DNA from: Aulostomus chinensis
Taxonomy: Eukaryota > Chordata > Actinopteri > Syngnathiformes > Aulostomidae
DNA: 64,000 bases
Reading direction: 5' to 3'
Assembly (NCBI GenBank): GCA_037954235.1
Contig: JBBMOA010000013.1
Span: 9,032,501 to 9,096,500 of the forward strand
Below are positions 40,010 through 52,665 of the stretch, piece after piece. The translations under genes and the position numbers were made by a program. Every line of letters begins with the position of its first letter. Position 1 is the stretch's first letter. The notes beneath the pieces were generated by a model. It was not told the origin of the DNA and made no database searches. It saw only the letters and a program-made list of their open reading frames with translations.

Positions 40010-40751
40010 AGAGTAGAGAAAAAGAAAAAATTCATCCTTTATTTGCATCCTTCATTGTAGCTTTTAGGAGGTCAGCCAGTACCCTGTCACTTCATATGTT
40101 TGTGTTCTGGGATAGTAGCGCACATTTTGAATCTTAAAAAAATATACATATATTATTTTGTGTCTCTAACTTTTCATGCCTGTTCTATGATTTCTCCTTC
40201 AGCCCCCTGGTTCATGGAAGTTAATTCTAAAGTTCAAAATGTCCCCTGCCCTTCAATTATCTCTAACATGGAGGGGGAAAAAAACATTAATATTTATGAA
40301 ACCCACATTGCATATTTTTAAAGAAGGAGGAACAGGTAAAAAAAATGTCCTTGCACATAACGTTTCTAAAATCCATGCTTCAGCTCTGTTGGTGATTCTG
40401 CTAGAGAAAGGCGAAGCACACCAACGCATTTACAAAACCAATGTATAGGTCCACGTATAAACACCTCTAGCAGGAGATAATCATTAGATTAGAAGAAACT
40501 CCTAACAGAACATTGGCTGCTGCTACTGCTCCTCTGTTTTGGACAACAAAGATCAAGTCAGGATTAGATGAGTGATGCAGTCAAAATCAAATCATTCTAA
40601 GAGGACAGGTGCTCTTGAACGAAGACTGCCACCTGGAAATTTTCTGGGCCCCGTGCAGCCATTGGATTAAATAAGCAAGAAGGACTTGGGAACAATACAA
40701 TGGTCCATTCTCATTCGGTTTAATCCTTGCTGGTATTGCAAGCAGTTTCAT

Positions 40752-40835
40752 ATGACTCCAAAGAGAAAAGGCTACAACACGCAGCTCTCTGAAGAAGTGT
40801 TTCGGCTACATATCAGAGAAATACAAATGTCAACT
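40752..40835 (+). other. Candidate start exon for msn
   Basis: An open stretch from ATG 40752 (or ATG 40827) ends at a consensus donor, act|gtaagt, at 40836 in phase 0, matching the msn exon at 41596. The shorter option would give MST-INVRVTT in place of the usual MPKT-INVRVTT. No upstream ATG-CCN-AAR-ACN string was found between 39060 and 41595, so the usual exon may instead lie elsewhere. Weak Kozak context and no homology for the longer leader. Confidence 0.2.
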
Positions 40836-41595
40836 GTAAGTAGCAACTTTTCAGTGTTTGTGTCTTCATTTAAATTCTTATTAGAGTCAGTCAATCTAAA
40901 AGTGGTTTAATTTGTAAGTGGTTTGATTGGAATTTTTTTTAATTTGCTCTGTAATTTAAAAGATATGAGAAGGCTCCAAAACTTAAGATTATTTTTCAGA
41001 GGAAATATGTGCACTATAGCCAAAGGACATTTATTCATACATTTCGATAATGTGGTATTTTCACATTCCCCATATGAAGTCAAATTGGAGTTACTCTTTT
41101 ATTTCTATAAATAGGCTTATTGCCAGGAACTCTTAATTATTATTGTTGTAGGCAATGGTGTCTTTGCTACGAGGAACTGGGCAAAGATTATCTCCTGTGG
41201 TGCTTTTTTCTGTTTTACAAGCCGTATTTGTCAGTCAAATCTGATTCTAAGCAGGATTAATGGGTGACATTATTTCGACCCTGTCGTCATTCGTACCTAT
41301 GCTTCATGGAATGAACCCCATGTTCTCGGTTAAATCTAAAATATACTGTGGGCTTCATTTTTTGATTGTAGTCCCCACCAACCTCTTGTGATTGGATGCT
41401 CCTGGTTGAACAGAAGAATGTAAGAAACACTCTTTTTTGCTGTCAAAGAACCAACAAATTTACAATTATTTCACAAAACCAACGAAATTATTACAAAATG
41501 CTCTTTCTCACCCCTGCTATGCTCCTTCATATTTCTCCTGTGATTTTGCAAAATGGTTACCTCCTGCATCTCAGTCTCAGTGTCTTCTCTGGCAG

Positions 41596-44500
41596 ATAAA
41601 TGTTCGAGTTACGACCATGGACGCTGAGCTGGAGTTTGCCATCCTGCCCAGCACCACTGGCAAACAGCTTTTTGACCAGGTATGACACAAACAAACCGAC
41701 AATTGTGTGATGAATCATGTGATCAGATCATATGTTATTGTGTACAGATTGTTAAAACAATCGGGCTCAGGGAAACCTGGTTCTTTGGCCTCCAGTATCA
41801 GGACAGCAAAGGCTTCTCCACCTGGCTCAAACTGAACAAGAGGGTGAGGAGAAAGTTTGTGTGACTTGACATAACCTGAGTCCCAAGACAGTTGAATTTC
41901 GACAAAGATGTGACAGTGATTATGATTTCAATGTCTCACACCACTGAGGCTAATTAGCGCCGATTTCTTCCTTAATCCCTTGGTGGTGGGGTGACGATCC
42001 CAGGTGACCGCTCAAGATGTGAAGAGGGACAACCCTTTGTTGATAAAGTTTAGGGCAAAGTTTTACCCAGAGGATGTTGCCGATGAACTAATCCAAGAGG
42101 CAACGCAGCGCCTCTTCTTTCTGCAGGTAAGTGATGAATACATGCACCGGAGCACTGACATTTTTTCATAAAATGCTATCATATAAAGCAGTTCATTTCA
42201 TCAAATGTATTAGTGAAGCTGTTGAAAAAAATAGTTAAAATTCCCATCAAAACAAAATGTCTGGTATAGCATCTTTATCAGCCCTGATTTTTAAAACTCT
42301 GACCCAATTTGACTCCAGCATGTAAACACAAGAGTGTCACCCTGCCGATGCAATGATAGATACTGAATCTTAATCACAACAAATGCTGAAGCCACCTTAA
42401 CGACCAGTGGGCGTCCCATCTGTTACCTCTCATGGGTTTCCCATAAGGGAGTACATGCTCACAAAAAATGGGTAAACACCAGAACGCACATGGTTTCTCT
42501 GAATAATTCTCAAGAATATAATATGACATCATTATACGAATATGTCATCATTTAACATCAGCAAATTATGAGTTAAAACAGATGTTTATGTGTTTAGGTG
42601 AAAGAGAGCATCCTAAATGATGACATTTACTGTCCACCGGAGACCGCTGTGCTTTTGGCCTCATATGCCGTTCAGGTCAAACATGGAGACTACAGGAAAG
42701 ACTTCCACGTTCCAGGATATCTCACAAGAGAGAAGTTGCTGCCACAAAGGTATTGGGCCTTATGAATACTGCCAGGAAACTTTTCAGTCATCTGAATTCT
42801 AACTGGTGTGTCCTCTCTGCTGATAAAACCAGGGTTTTAGAGCAGCATAAGCTGAATAAGAATCAGTGGGAGGAAAGAATCCAGGTGTGGCATCAAGAGC
42901 ACAAGGGAATGCTGAGGTACCCCAGTCTTGCAACACAAAGACATTAAAGAACCTTTTCCAGCAGGGGTTCAGTAGCGTCTGACTTTGTTTCCACACCACA
43001 GGGAGGATGCCATGGTGGAGTACCTGAAGATAGCCCAGGATCTGGAGATGTATGGGGTGAACTACTTCAGCATCAAGAACAAGAAAGGATCAGAGCTTTG
43101 GTTGGGAGTGGATGCTTTGGGTCTCAACATCTATGACAAAAAGGACAAGTAAGTCACAGTTGATGACTTCATCTGACTGATACGGACCTATAAATAAAAT
43201 CAAAGTCCACCACCTTTAGAAGAAGCAGTATAATCTTAAGAACGATTTGTCGGTGAATGAAATTTAATTTTCATGGTCTGTACCGGGTTTGGCTTTCCTC
43301 ATCTGGCAAAAAGTCTACAGGTTACCAACTTCTAAGGTTCCCAACAGTACATTCTAATAGTCGCATGTCCCACTGACTTTTCTTCCATCAGCACCATGAA
43401 GCTGACAAGTATTTTTCAGTGGAATATCTCAGCTATTGGTCGACTGGAGTTTTGTAAAATCAGGATTGGGTGTGGATTGTGGACCAATTGTTTAACAGTA
43501 TTGGCCCCGCTGAGTTGATACAGGATGATACATACATAGCTATTTCATTGATCTTGGTTTTCATCATAAAAATAGAATACCTGAATGTCACAAAAGTAAA
43601 AGCAAAAAAAAGTCTTGTAGTGTCCCAGAATAATACAGTCGGGTTGAAATTTGGAATTTTCAAGTAATTCAATGTGTGCCCGATAAAAGGTTAAAAAGAT
43701 GTGTTCAAAATGATTGGTTTGTTCATTTTAGCAAAAATAAGTGAAATTTCATTCATGATCTCCAAGCTTTTCATCGCAATGACATTTTTTTTAAATACCA
43801 ATGATATTAGTGCATATTTGCAAATGCTAAGATGTTAATATGCTAATCAAGGTGGTAAGCAAGATTTTACACGGTGTAATACCTCCTTGGCATCTGCAAG
43901 CTATTTCTTTATTGTAAGCATCCTGATGTTAGCATTGCATTACATCAATCCCAAACTTTTCTAAGCCCTGTACTTCCTCTACCACCCAGATGGAACTACC
44001 GTCACTCGTAGCTAGGCTGACACAGCTATCCTTAAAGCCAGCTCTGTCAAGGCGTGTTACTAGAAGCCAAAGAGTAGATGGTTTTGACACTTGGAACTTG
44101 GTCTTCAGCTGCGGTACTGACTCACGCAAGGCTGTTAAATCCATATTTGAGCAAGTTAGGCATCATATTAGTGTTAGAAAACTTTAGTTGTTTTGACCCA
44201 GAAGGAAATAATCACAGGTTTACTGAGTGTGCATTTCCAGTTGACCCACCAACAGTTCTACTCTGCTGCTGACTGTCTAATAATTTACCTTTAAGCATGT
44301 GGGGGAAGATGAATCATGGTCACAGCCAATACGAGGTAAAGGAGGAACAGGTTTTCCCAAGATGTGAGTGGGGAAAATTATAGAACTCTGGTTTCTTTTA
44401 GAGGATGGAGGGTACCCCGGGGGGTATGCTTATCCCACTTTGAGTATTATATAGCATTATAATATACATTATTTTGCCCCACATAGTGGCTAGCATGGCT

Positions 44501-47500
44501 CAGTTCCATTTCCTTCTGCTTATTCCTCTTAAGGGTCATGGGGGGGCTGGAGCCTATCTCAGCAGCTACGGGTGTGTGGTGGGGTTCACCCTGGAGGGGT
44601 CGCCAGTCCATGGCAGGGCCAACAAATACAGACAGACAATCATTCACACACACATTCAAACCTATGATCAATTTAGAGTATCCAATCAGTCTCGTCCCCT
44701 CTTGATGTCTTTGGACTGTGGGAAGAAGCCGGAGTACCGGGAGAGAACCCACACAGGCACAGGGAGAACATGCAGACTCCACACAGAAAGATCCCGTGCC
44801 CGAGCCGGGACTCAAACCCAGAACCCTTTTGCTGTGAGGTGACAGTGCTGACCACTGCACCACGGTGCTGCCTGTTTTTTGTTTTTTTCAGTATTCTTTT
44901 TTCATTTCCAGATTCCTCACATAATAGCTATGTTTCGCTATTGTAAACTATACTGATATTCAACAGGATGACTCCGAAGATCGGCTTCCCCTGGAGTGAG
45001 ATCAGAAATATTTCCTTCAACGACAAGAAGTTTGTCATCAAACCAATTGACAAGAAATCACCGGTAGGCTATGCAGAAGCTACCATCGAGACTTATCACT
45101 AAATGGAATGGATTGTCCGCCCAGTTTCGAAGGAGGATTTATTTAAAGGAATGGGTTTTCCTGCATACAGTACCTCAAGTCAGACAGGCTGGATGTCTTT
45201 TACTATTTCATCAAATGAAAAGCTAGTGATGTGTCATTATCAAACCTTCGGTAATTATTTTTTTTCTGTTAAAGGACTTCATATTCTATGTACCTCGTCT
45301 TCGCATCAACAAGCGTATACTGGCATTGTGTATGGGGAACCATGATTTGTACATGCGCAGACGCAAACCTGACACCATCGAGGTGCAGCAGATGAAGGCG
45401 CAGGCCAGGGAGGAGAAGAACAAAAGACAGATGGAGAGGTAAAGTTGGGGAAAAATGAAGATGTCTTTTCTTTTACAGTTTACAGTGTGTTCTCTCTGCT
45501 TTAAGAAAGAACTGCCAGGGGATATCATTTTTTTCAGATGTGTATTTATGCACAATTCTCTTGTCAGGGCTCTGCTCGAGAGTGAGAAAAAAAAGCGAGA
45601 AAATGCTGAGAAGGAAACAGAGAAGATTGCTCGTGAGACCATGGAGCTGATGGAGAGATTGAGACAGATTGAAGAGCAGACAAAGAGAGCTCAAGATGGT
45701 CTGACAACTTTCTGAATACAAATGTTGTTCAACTTCACTTTTATTTCTTCTGTTTAAGAACATTAAAAAGAATGGTATGCTGATATATTTTTAATTTCAG
45801 GACAGTCATCGTATGCGTAGAATGTTTGTGCACAATTGTATATGTGTTGTAGAGCTGGAGGAGCAAACTCGCAGAGCTCTTGAGCTGGAGAAGGAGAGGA
45901 CAATGGCACAGGAGGAGGCCGAGAGCCTGGACAAGGACCGCAAAGCTGCTATGGAGGCTAAGGCTGCCCTGTTACAACATTCTGAGACACAAATGAAGAA
46001 CCAAGAAAACCTGGTACATGTTACTTAATTCCTTCTCAAATGAATAGTAGATTTTCACCAGATCCAAAAAATGAAAATTGATAATTCACCCAAGAACTTT
46101 ATTTGCCATTCAAGTACTCACAAATAGGTGTCTCAGGTATAACTCACAAAAAGTTTTTTCATGGCTGCATCACTTCTTTGTGACTCTAGAAATCTTGAAG
46201 CAAATGGCCATTAACTAACAACAAAACTTTCCAAAATTGTCATTTTACGAACCTCTATGTGCTTCATCCAGTATAATCCACATCTTACATCTTCTTGTCG
46301 TCTCCATACACCCCTTAATCAACACACATTTTAATTAGAGTTCAATAAAAAGAGTTGAAAACGAATACACCATTACACTTCCAGTTCTGCAATTCTGTGA
46401 TCGACCATGTGACCAGCTGGTGTGTTTTGTAGAACCAACTCGCAAACACTCATCCATGCTAATAGTTTGTTTCAGTTCAAAGTTATGACTTAATGAGCAT
46501 ATTGCCGAAAGAAGAAAGTGAGCATTAAACCAGATGATGCACTTTAGAGTTTGTAAATGAACAGATTTGGGCGCTTTTTCTTTTGATGTTGTAGCTGTTG
46601 TTAGCTGTCAGTCACTGTTGGCTTCAAGCTATATTTACATTGCTGGCTTTTTCTGCATTCTGGAGTCAAAGAAGTGATGCTGTCTTTGTAAGACCATTTG
46701 TTTGTACTTGAAAGGCAAAATACAATTTTTGGGTGAAGTATAGCTTTAAAAACCATCCATCCATTTTCTACCTTTATCCTGTTAAGGGTCACAGGGGGGC
46801 TGGAGCCTATCCCAGCACCCTTCAGGTGAGAGGCAGGGTTCACCCTGGAGGGGTCGCCAGTCCATCGCAGGGCCAACACATAGAGACAGACAACCATTCA
46901 CACTCACAGTCACACCTACAGTCAATTTAGAGTATCAATCAGCCTCATCCTCTCTTGATGTCTTTGGACTGTGGGAGGAAGCTGGAGTACCAGAGAGAAC
47001 CCACACAGGAACAGGGAGAACATGGAGATTCCACACAGAAAGATCCTGTGCTGGAACCAGGGCTCGAACCTAGAACCTTCTTGCTGTGAGGCGATAGCGC
47101 TAACCACTGCACCACCGTGCCGCCTGCTTTAAAAACCAATATATACATTTTTTTATATATATTTATACATAATGATTTAGTGTGTGTAAGCAGGTCAAGA
47201 CAAGAATATTCTACTACAGTATAAACTGAATCACATTGGCGTGCGCTCCCTTTCAATCTGACATTGCCATCCCCACAAACGCTTGCTCTCATCACAAGTT
47301 TCTGATCGTCGAACAGGCCACCAATAGCTCCTTACCTTCAACAACCTCTTGAGAACTCATCTCCTCCAGGAACACCTCCTCTCCGATGCATGTTTAACAT
47401 TTCTAGTTCGCACTTGTTTTCACCACATCTCCTTGCTCTTTGTCTTGTTCAAGAGATTTGGTACTTAGTGCTTACTCCAAGGTCTCCTTTTTCACTGAAG

Positions 47501-47671
47501 CATGAGGGATGTTCACCACTTGTGAATCATTTTAGATAAAAGCATCTGCAAAATGAGTAAAGGTATTTTTTCCCTCTTATGAACAAGCATGTTCATTAGA
47601 TTTAGATGAAAGAAAATGATTCTGAGCTCAAATTTGTAAATATGTGTGCCTTCGCAGACACACACTCGCAT

Positions 47672-47729
<58 letters not shown>

Positions 47730-50700
47730 TCTCACTAACACCCATGCACACAGACAGAGCATAGTGACCTTAGATCGGGAGCACTCTTAACTCTCTTCCC
47801 ATTTGTGTGCACATGTGTATAGGCCACTGAGCTAGCAGAGCTTACCTCTAAGATCTCCCAGCTGGAAGATGCCAAGAAGAAAAAGGACGAGGAAGCAATG
47901 AGATGGCAGAAAAGGGTGAGATTTGATGAAAGAACTGTGAAATAGATAAAGGATGAATCAAACATGAGCAAAGGGGGATATCTCTCACTACTAAGTGATA
48001 AACCCAAGTAAAATAGAAGTAACAAATTAAACAAAGACGATTATCCCAAGACTGTTACAGTGCATGTGGTTTGTATGGGAAAATTGAACCCATGATTTAT
48101 CTAAAGCGCGCACAAGTAATCTATGATTTATTTTATCAAGAAATGGATAGGATGTTGAAATTGGAATGTACCAACACATTTGTGTAGACTGACATGATGA
48201 TGTTGAGTAAGAGAGTTTTAAAGGGGTTATGTATGTTGGCTAACCAGAACATTACCTTTGCCCTGGGTTCACTCTACCAAAAGCCAATGCCATTGTTACT
48301 TTGGATTCTGGGTTGATAAAGAAAATAAACCCAGTGGCAAACAAAGGTTTGTAAGCCTTATGATCAACACAAGTGAACACCACTTGTATGATTAAAATGT
48401 GACAACGCAACTGCTAATAGTAAAAAGCTAATGTTAGGTAAAACACAACAACCGCAGACACATGATGTCAGTCACCTCAGTTAAGCTTCATGCTTCTTCT
48501 GTGCTAACCTCCATATGTGGTGTGATAACAGTCAATATTTGAGACAACCTCTGGACTCATTCCTTCACCATTCTCTTGCAATAAAATAAGCTCCCTTTGT
48601 ATGGTAAAAAGCCCCTTTTACCAGAAATAAAATAAATGTTTAAATTTGTGCATATGACAACTTAGAACAAATCTTCCTGCGTGTTCATATTAAACCATCA
48701 TGCTTCACTGCAAGTCTTGTTTGTTGACAGGCGATGTTGGTAGAAGCTGATTTGGAGAGAACCAAAGAGGAGCTGAAGACTAAACTCATGGGTGTCCACA
48801 TCCAGGACACAGTCCACCCTCATATACATGATCATGATGAGACGGATGAAAGCAGTGCAGAAGCAAGTGCTGAGCTGATGTCTCCTGGCATGGTTCGTGA
48901 CCGCAGTGAAGAGGAGAGAGTAACAGAGGCCCAGAAGAACCAGCGACTGCAGAAAAACCTTAAGGTAACATTAAATGAATGTAGAGAAATGTACTTTTGA
49001 AATGAGCTGTTCTCTGACTTGACTACAGGTCAGAGGCCAATTTCTGAAAGAGACTAGCTGTCCTGATACTTTTGTGAGTGCAGATACAGTACATGAATCA
49101 GAGAATACCTTCAATAATATGTATTTGAAACAACTGACCTGATCTGAGGGGCTGCACGGTGGTGCAGTGGTCAGCACTGTGGCCTCACAGCAAGAAGGTT
49201 CTGGTTTCGAGTCCCGGCTCTGGCGCGGGATCTTTCTGTGTGGAGTCTCCATGTTCTCTCTGTGCCTGCGTTGGTTCTCTCTGGTACTCCGGCTTCTTCC
49301 CACCGTCCAAAGACATGAAATTTGGGGACGAGGCTGATTGATACTCTAAATTGACCGTAGGTATGAATGTGAGAGTGAATGGTTGTCTGTCTCTATGTGT
49401 TGGCCCTGCGATGGACTGGTGACCTGTCCAGGGTGAACCCCGCCTCTGGCCCGTAGATGCTGGGATAGGCTCCAGCCCCCCCGCGACCCTTACTAGTAAG
49501 GAATAAGCGGAAGATAACGATGGATGACCTGATCTGAATATTAAAGCAGGTTCCTCTAATGACCTTTGGAAATACATCAAATAAAGGACGAAAGTCAATT
49601 TATTTGTCTCCATGCTAATGACAAACTTCCTTCGATAGAAATTCTACAGTTGTCATCCCTCTGAAATATCTCAAATATTGGGTGAATTGCCAACTTTGGT
49701 ATAGTCATGTTCCCCAGAGGGGGAATTCCACTGTCTTTGGTAATCCCCTAATTTTTCCATGTTGCACCACAGACCAGTTGAATGTTTAAATTATTCAGAC
49801 AAGTAGCTTGACTCTTAGATGTACCAGCAAAGATTCATGTGCTTCTCAGACAAACATACCCTCTTTGCTTTTCATTTCACTTTTCATGCCACCAGTCAGT
49901 ACAGCAATAAATTATTCCAACACCTACTGTTAATCACATTTTGAATGAGGCCTTGGAACCATCTTTTTATCTAAAGCTTCATGGTCTGGAAACAATGTAC
50001 CCTTTTGACTTTTGTGATCCTATGACATTTCCATCAGTGCTCCCAAGAGGTTGACAATGGAAGTTTTGAGTGGAAGGTCGATAACAATCAGGATTTTTGG
50101 TAAATCTGCTTAAGAAGTGATTACCAAAGTGCGGGCTGCAGCCCCCTGGTGGGACATGGAGGTACATCAGCTTTGCCGCAAGGCCATTTACAATAAATAC
50201 ATGGAACAATGTAGCATGGTGGTGCAGTGGTCAGCACTGTCGCCTCACAGCAAGAAGCTTCCAGGTTCGAGCCCTGGTTCCAGCATAGGATCTTTCTGTG
50301 TGGAGTCTGCATGTTCTCCCTGTTCCTGTGTGGGTTCTCTCTGGTACTCCAGCTTCCTCCCACAGTCCAAAGACATCAAGAGGGGACGAGGCTGATTGAT
50401 ACTCTAAATTGACCGTAGGTATGAATGTGAGTGTGAATGGTTGTCTGTCTCTATGTTGGCCCTGTGATGGACTGGTGACCTGTCCAGAGGGAAACCTCAC
50501 CTCTTCCCCGTAGCTGCTGGGATAGGCTCAAGCCCCCCCCCCCCCCCCCCGCGACCCTTAACAGGAATAAGCAGAAGACAATGGATGGATGGATGGGTTA
50601 TACATTGTGAAATTATATGTTGCATGTTTATTAATCAGTATCAAATTGAATTTCTTACATTTGTTGCTTTACAAATTGTTATAGTACATTGGATTACCTT

Positions 50701-51570
50701 TTGTCGTAATTATGCTTTTGCTATTGCAGTTTATGTAATTAGTCATTTACTTTTACAAATTAGGAATCCATTAATAATAATAAGTTTCCATTTCTCTTTG
50801 ACTTGAAAAAAAAACTTGTGTTATTTTTAACTTGTGAATGAAAGGGACAAGAGCATCACAGTGAAATGCAAATTGTGCTTGAGAGATAATCAGGTGGAAA
50901 GAATTCAGCTAAACACGGTGGCGAGCCTATCAATAGGATAGCATCACATTCAGCCATGATATATTTTTTTTTTCATTCTTTCTCCATACCCCCCTCATAC
51001 AGGTTGTGGTTTGACAGGCTGTTTTTTTTATGTTTTAGCAGTGTTGCTGTATTTTCTGTAAACAAATTAAGAGGTTATGACTGCTGTAAAGATGGCAGCT
51101 TAATTGTGTTTTACCACTGACTAAGTGCACTTTACATAATTAAACATTGTGGCAGGTACATTGTCATTGAATTGGTTTCATTCAAGTCGCATATCTCCTC
51201 CACACCTAAGCTTATTATTACTGGAATAAAACCACTCTATTTCCCAGCCAAACAAGACATCGTATGATGTTGCATAGCATGTCCAACACAAAAATGGACT
51301 TAATAACGATGGACAATAGAATGTTTTCAGATTGGGATTGAGAGGAGGGGGATGCTGTCTCAGGTAAGAGGATTTCATTCACTGTGTGTTTGTGTTCCCT
51401 TTCAGTTCCTGAGCACTGAGCTGGCTGGAGCTGTAGACGAAAGCAAAAAGACCCCCAATGACCTGATCCACGCTGAGAATGTGAAGGCAGGCCGTGACAA
51501 ATACAAGACCCTTCGTCAGATTCGACAGGGTAACACCAAGCAACGTATTGATGAATTTGAGTCCATGTGA
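41596..51570 (+). CDS. msn: Moesin (ERM family membrane-actin linker)
   Basis: Moesin links cortical F-actin to membrane proteins in microvilli and the cell cortex. Exons: 41596-41679, 41748-41843, 42004-42126, 42598-42749, 42833-42916, 43002-43148, 44967-45063, 45275-45438, 45568-45698, 45853-46013, 47823-47915, 48731-48964, 51406-51570. They sum to 576 residues without the start exon (human moesin 577 in all, with MPKT on its first exon). The FERM domain runs from INVRVTTMDAELEF to about GNHDLYMRRRKPDTIEVQQM. A long charged coiled-coil helix follows. The C-terminal actin-binding domain ends KYKTLRQIRQGNTKQRIDEF ESM, with the conserved regulatory threonine 19 residues before the last Met. 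The sequence is closer to moesin than to ezrin or radixin: no proline run was seen before the tail. The linker is His/Asp-rich. Four SINEs sit in its introns. The a/b paralogue cannot be assigned here. Confidence 0.97.
44503..44874 (-). mobile_element. tRNA-headed SINE, family A
   Basis: Near full-length minus-strand copy in the msn intron between 43148 and 44967. Head on the right (ctgaccactgcaccacggtg), tail on the left. No clean target duplication seen. Confidence 0.8.
46756..47125 (-). mobile_element. tRNA-headed SINE, family A, with 13-bp target duplication
   Basis: Near full-length minus-strand copy in the msn intron 46014-47822. Flanked by gctttaaaaacca at 46743-46755 and 47126-47138, exact. 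Confidence 0.88.
47667..47728 (+). repeat. (CA)n microsatellite
   Basis: About 28 CA units in the msn intron before exon 47823. Confidence 0.95.
49148..49524 (+). mobile_element. tRNA-headed SINE, family A, with 13-bp target duplication
   Basis: Near full-length plus-strand copy in the last msn intron. Flanked by tgacctgatctga at 49135-49147 and 49525-49537, exact. Confidence 0.88.
50213..50596 (+). mobile_element. tRNA-headed SINE, family A
   Basis: Second near full-length copy in the last msn intron, same orientation as the one at 49148. A run of about 17 C lies in its tail region (near 50534). No clean target duplication seen. Confidence 0.82.
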
Positions 51571-51995
51571 GAGTCCGCTCATGCTGGAGATATGTATTAT
51601 TGATTAGATCAGATTAAATAGGTGCAGAATACTGCATAGATAGATAATTGACCTACCATAGCAAGTTGGATATAATGGCAAATCATAGTATGCTTCGATG
51701 CCTTTAAAGCTTTAATCACATTTCATGTGGAAATAAGAGAAAAATTTCAGTCGTTGTTTGAAATTTATTTTCAGACAAAAAACCCATTCACAGCCCAGAT
51801 TATAGCAGCATCGATTCCATCCTTTATAAAAAAAAAAAAAATGAACTGTCTGTTTCCTGTCTGTCCTTATATACACCTGCAATGGCAGTATTAAAGTATC
51901 CTCAGCAGCAACATTTACGGTATCTGTTATTCTTCTCACTGATTGGCAAATCTTTTATTCTTCATCAAAAATAAAGTAAACCCACTGTTTGACTG
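51571..51995 (+). other. msn: Probable 3' UTR of msn
   Basis: Non-coding sequence after the msn TGA. AATAAA at 51970-51975 is the first full signal and is followed by a T/G-rich stretch. Longer forms cannot be excluded. Confidence 0.4.
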
Positions 51996-52152
51996 CATCA
52001 GTGTCCATATCTCTGAGGGTTGCATCACTCTCACAATCAAAAATGCAACTATCATCATCAGATAGTTGTTCAATCAAGATAGATCAACTCAAAATGAAAG
52101 TGACACATTCTGTGACAGTTGTGTTTCTCCCCCGCTTGTATTACAGTACTGT

Positions 52153-52189
52153 CCCCCAGTACATATTATGTTTTAATATGTACTGGGGG
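52153..52189. repeat. Perfect 16-bp inverted repeat (hairpin)
   Basis: Arms cccccagtacatatta (52153-52168) and its exact reverse complement (52174-52189), separated by the five bases tgttt. About 580 bp after the msn stop. Function unknown. Confidence 0.9.
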
Positions 52190-52333
52190 TACATTTGCTT
52201 GTATCCAGTATGTGGTGAGCTTCGAGTGCTCTGTTTCTCTTGGCTTGACTAGTCTTTATTTTTTTTTACCATTAGCAGTCTTTGGAATAGCTCTGTTTGC
52301 TGTCTGTCAATTTGTTGAAACCAACTGAATTTT

Positions 52334-52665
52334 CCATCCATCCATCCATTTTCATCCACTTATCCTGTTAAGGGTCTTGGGGGGGCTGGTTCACCCTGGA
52401 CAGGTCGCCAGTCCATCGCAGGGCCAACACATAGAGACAGACAACCATTCACACTCACAGTCACACCTACAGTCAATTTAGAGTATCAATCAGCCTCGTC
52501 CCCTCTTGATGTCTTTGGACTGTGGGAGGAAGCTGGAGTACCAGAGAGAACCCACACAGGAACAGGGAGAACATGGAGACTCACACAGAAAGATCCTGTG
52601 CTCGAGCTGGGACTTGAACCTGGAACCTTCTTGTCGTGAGGCGACAGTGCACCACCGTGCCGCCC
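52334..52665 (-). mobile_element. tRNA-headed SINE, family A, with 13-bp target duplication
   Basis: Minus-strand copy downstream of msn. Flanked by ccaactgaatttt at 52321-52333 and 52666-52678, exact. Confidence 0.88.

Larger units (their letters stand above)
39241..41595. other. Spacer between zc4h2 and the first recognised msn exon
   Basis: Holds a chimeric repeat block (39478-39889), a 121-bp copy of a moesin segment (39889-40009) and the candidate start exon. The rest is AT-rich with no recognised gene. Confidence 0.6.
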
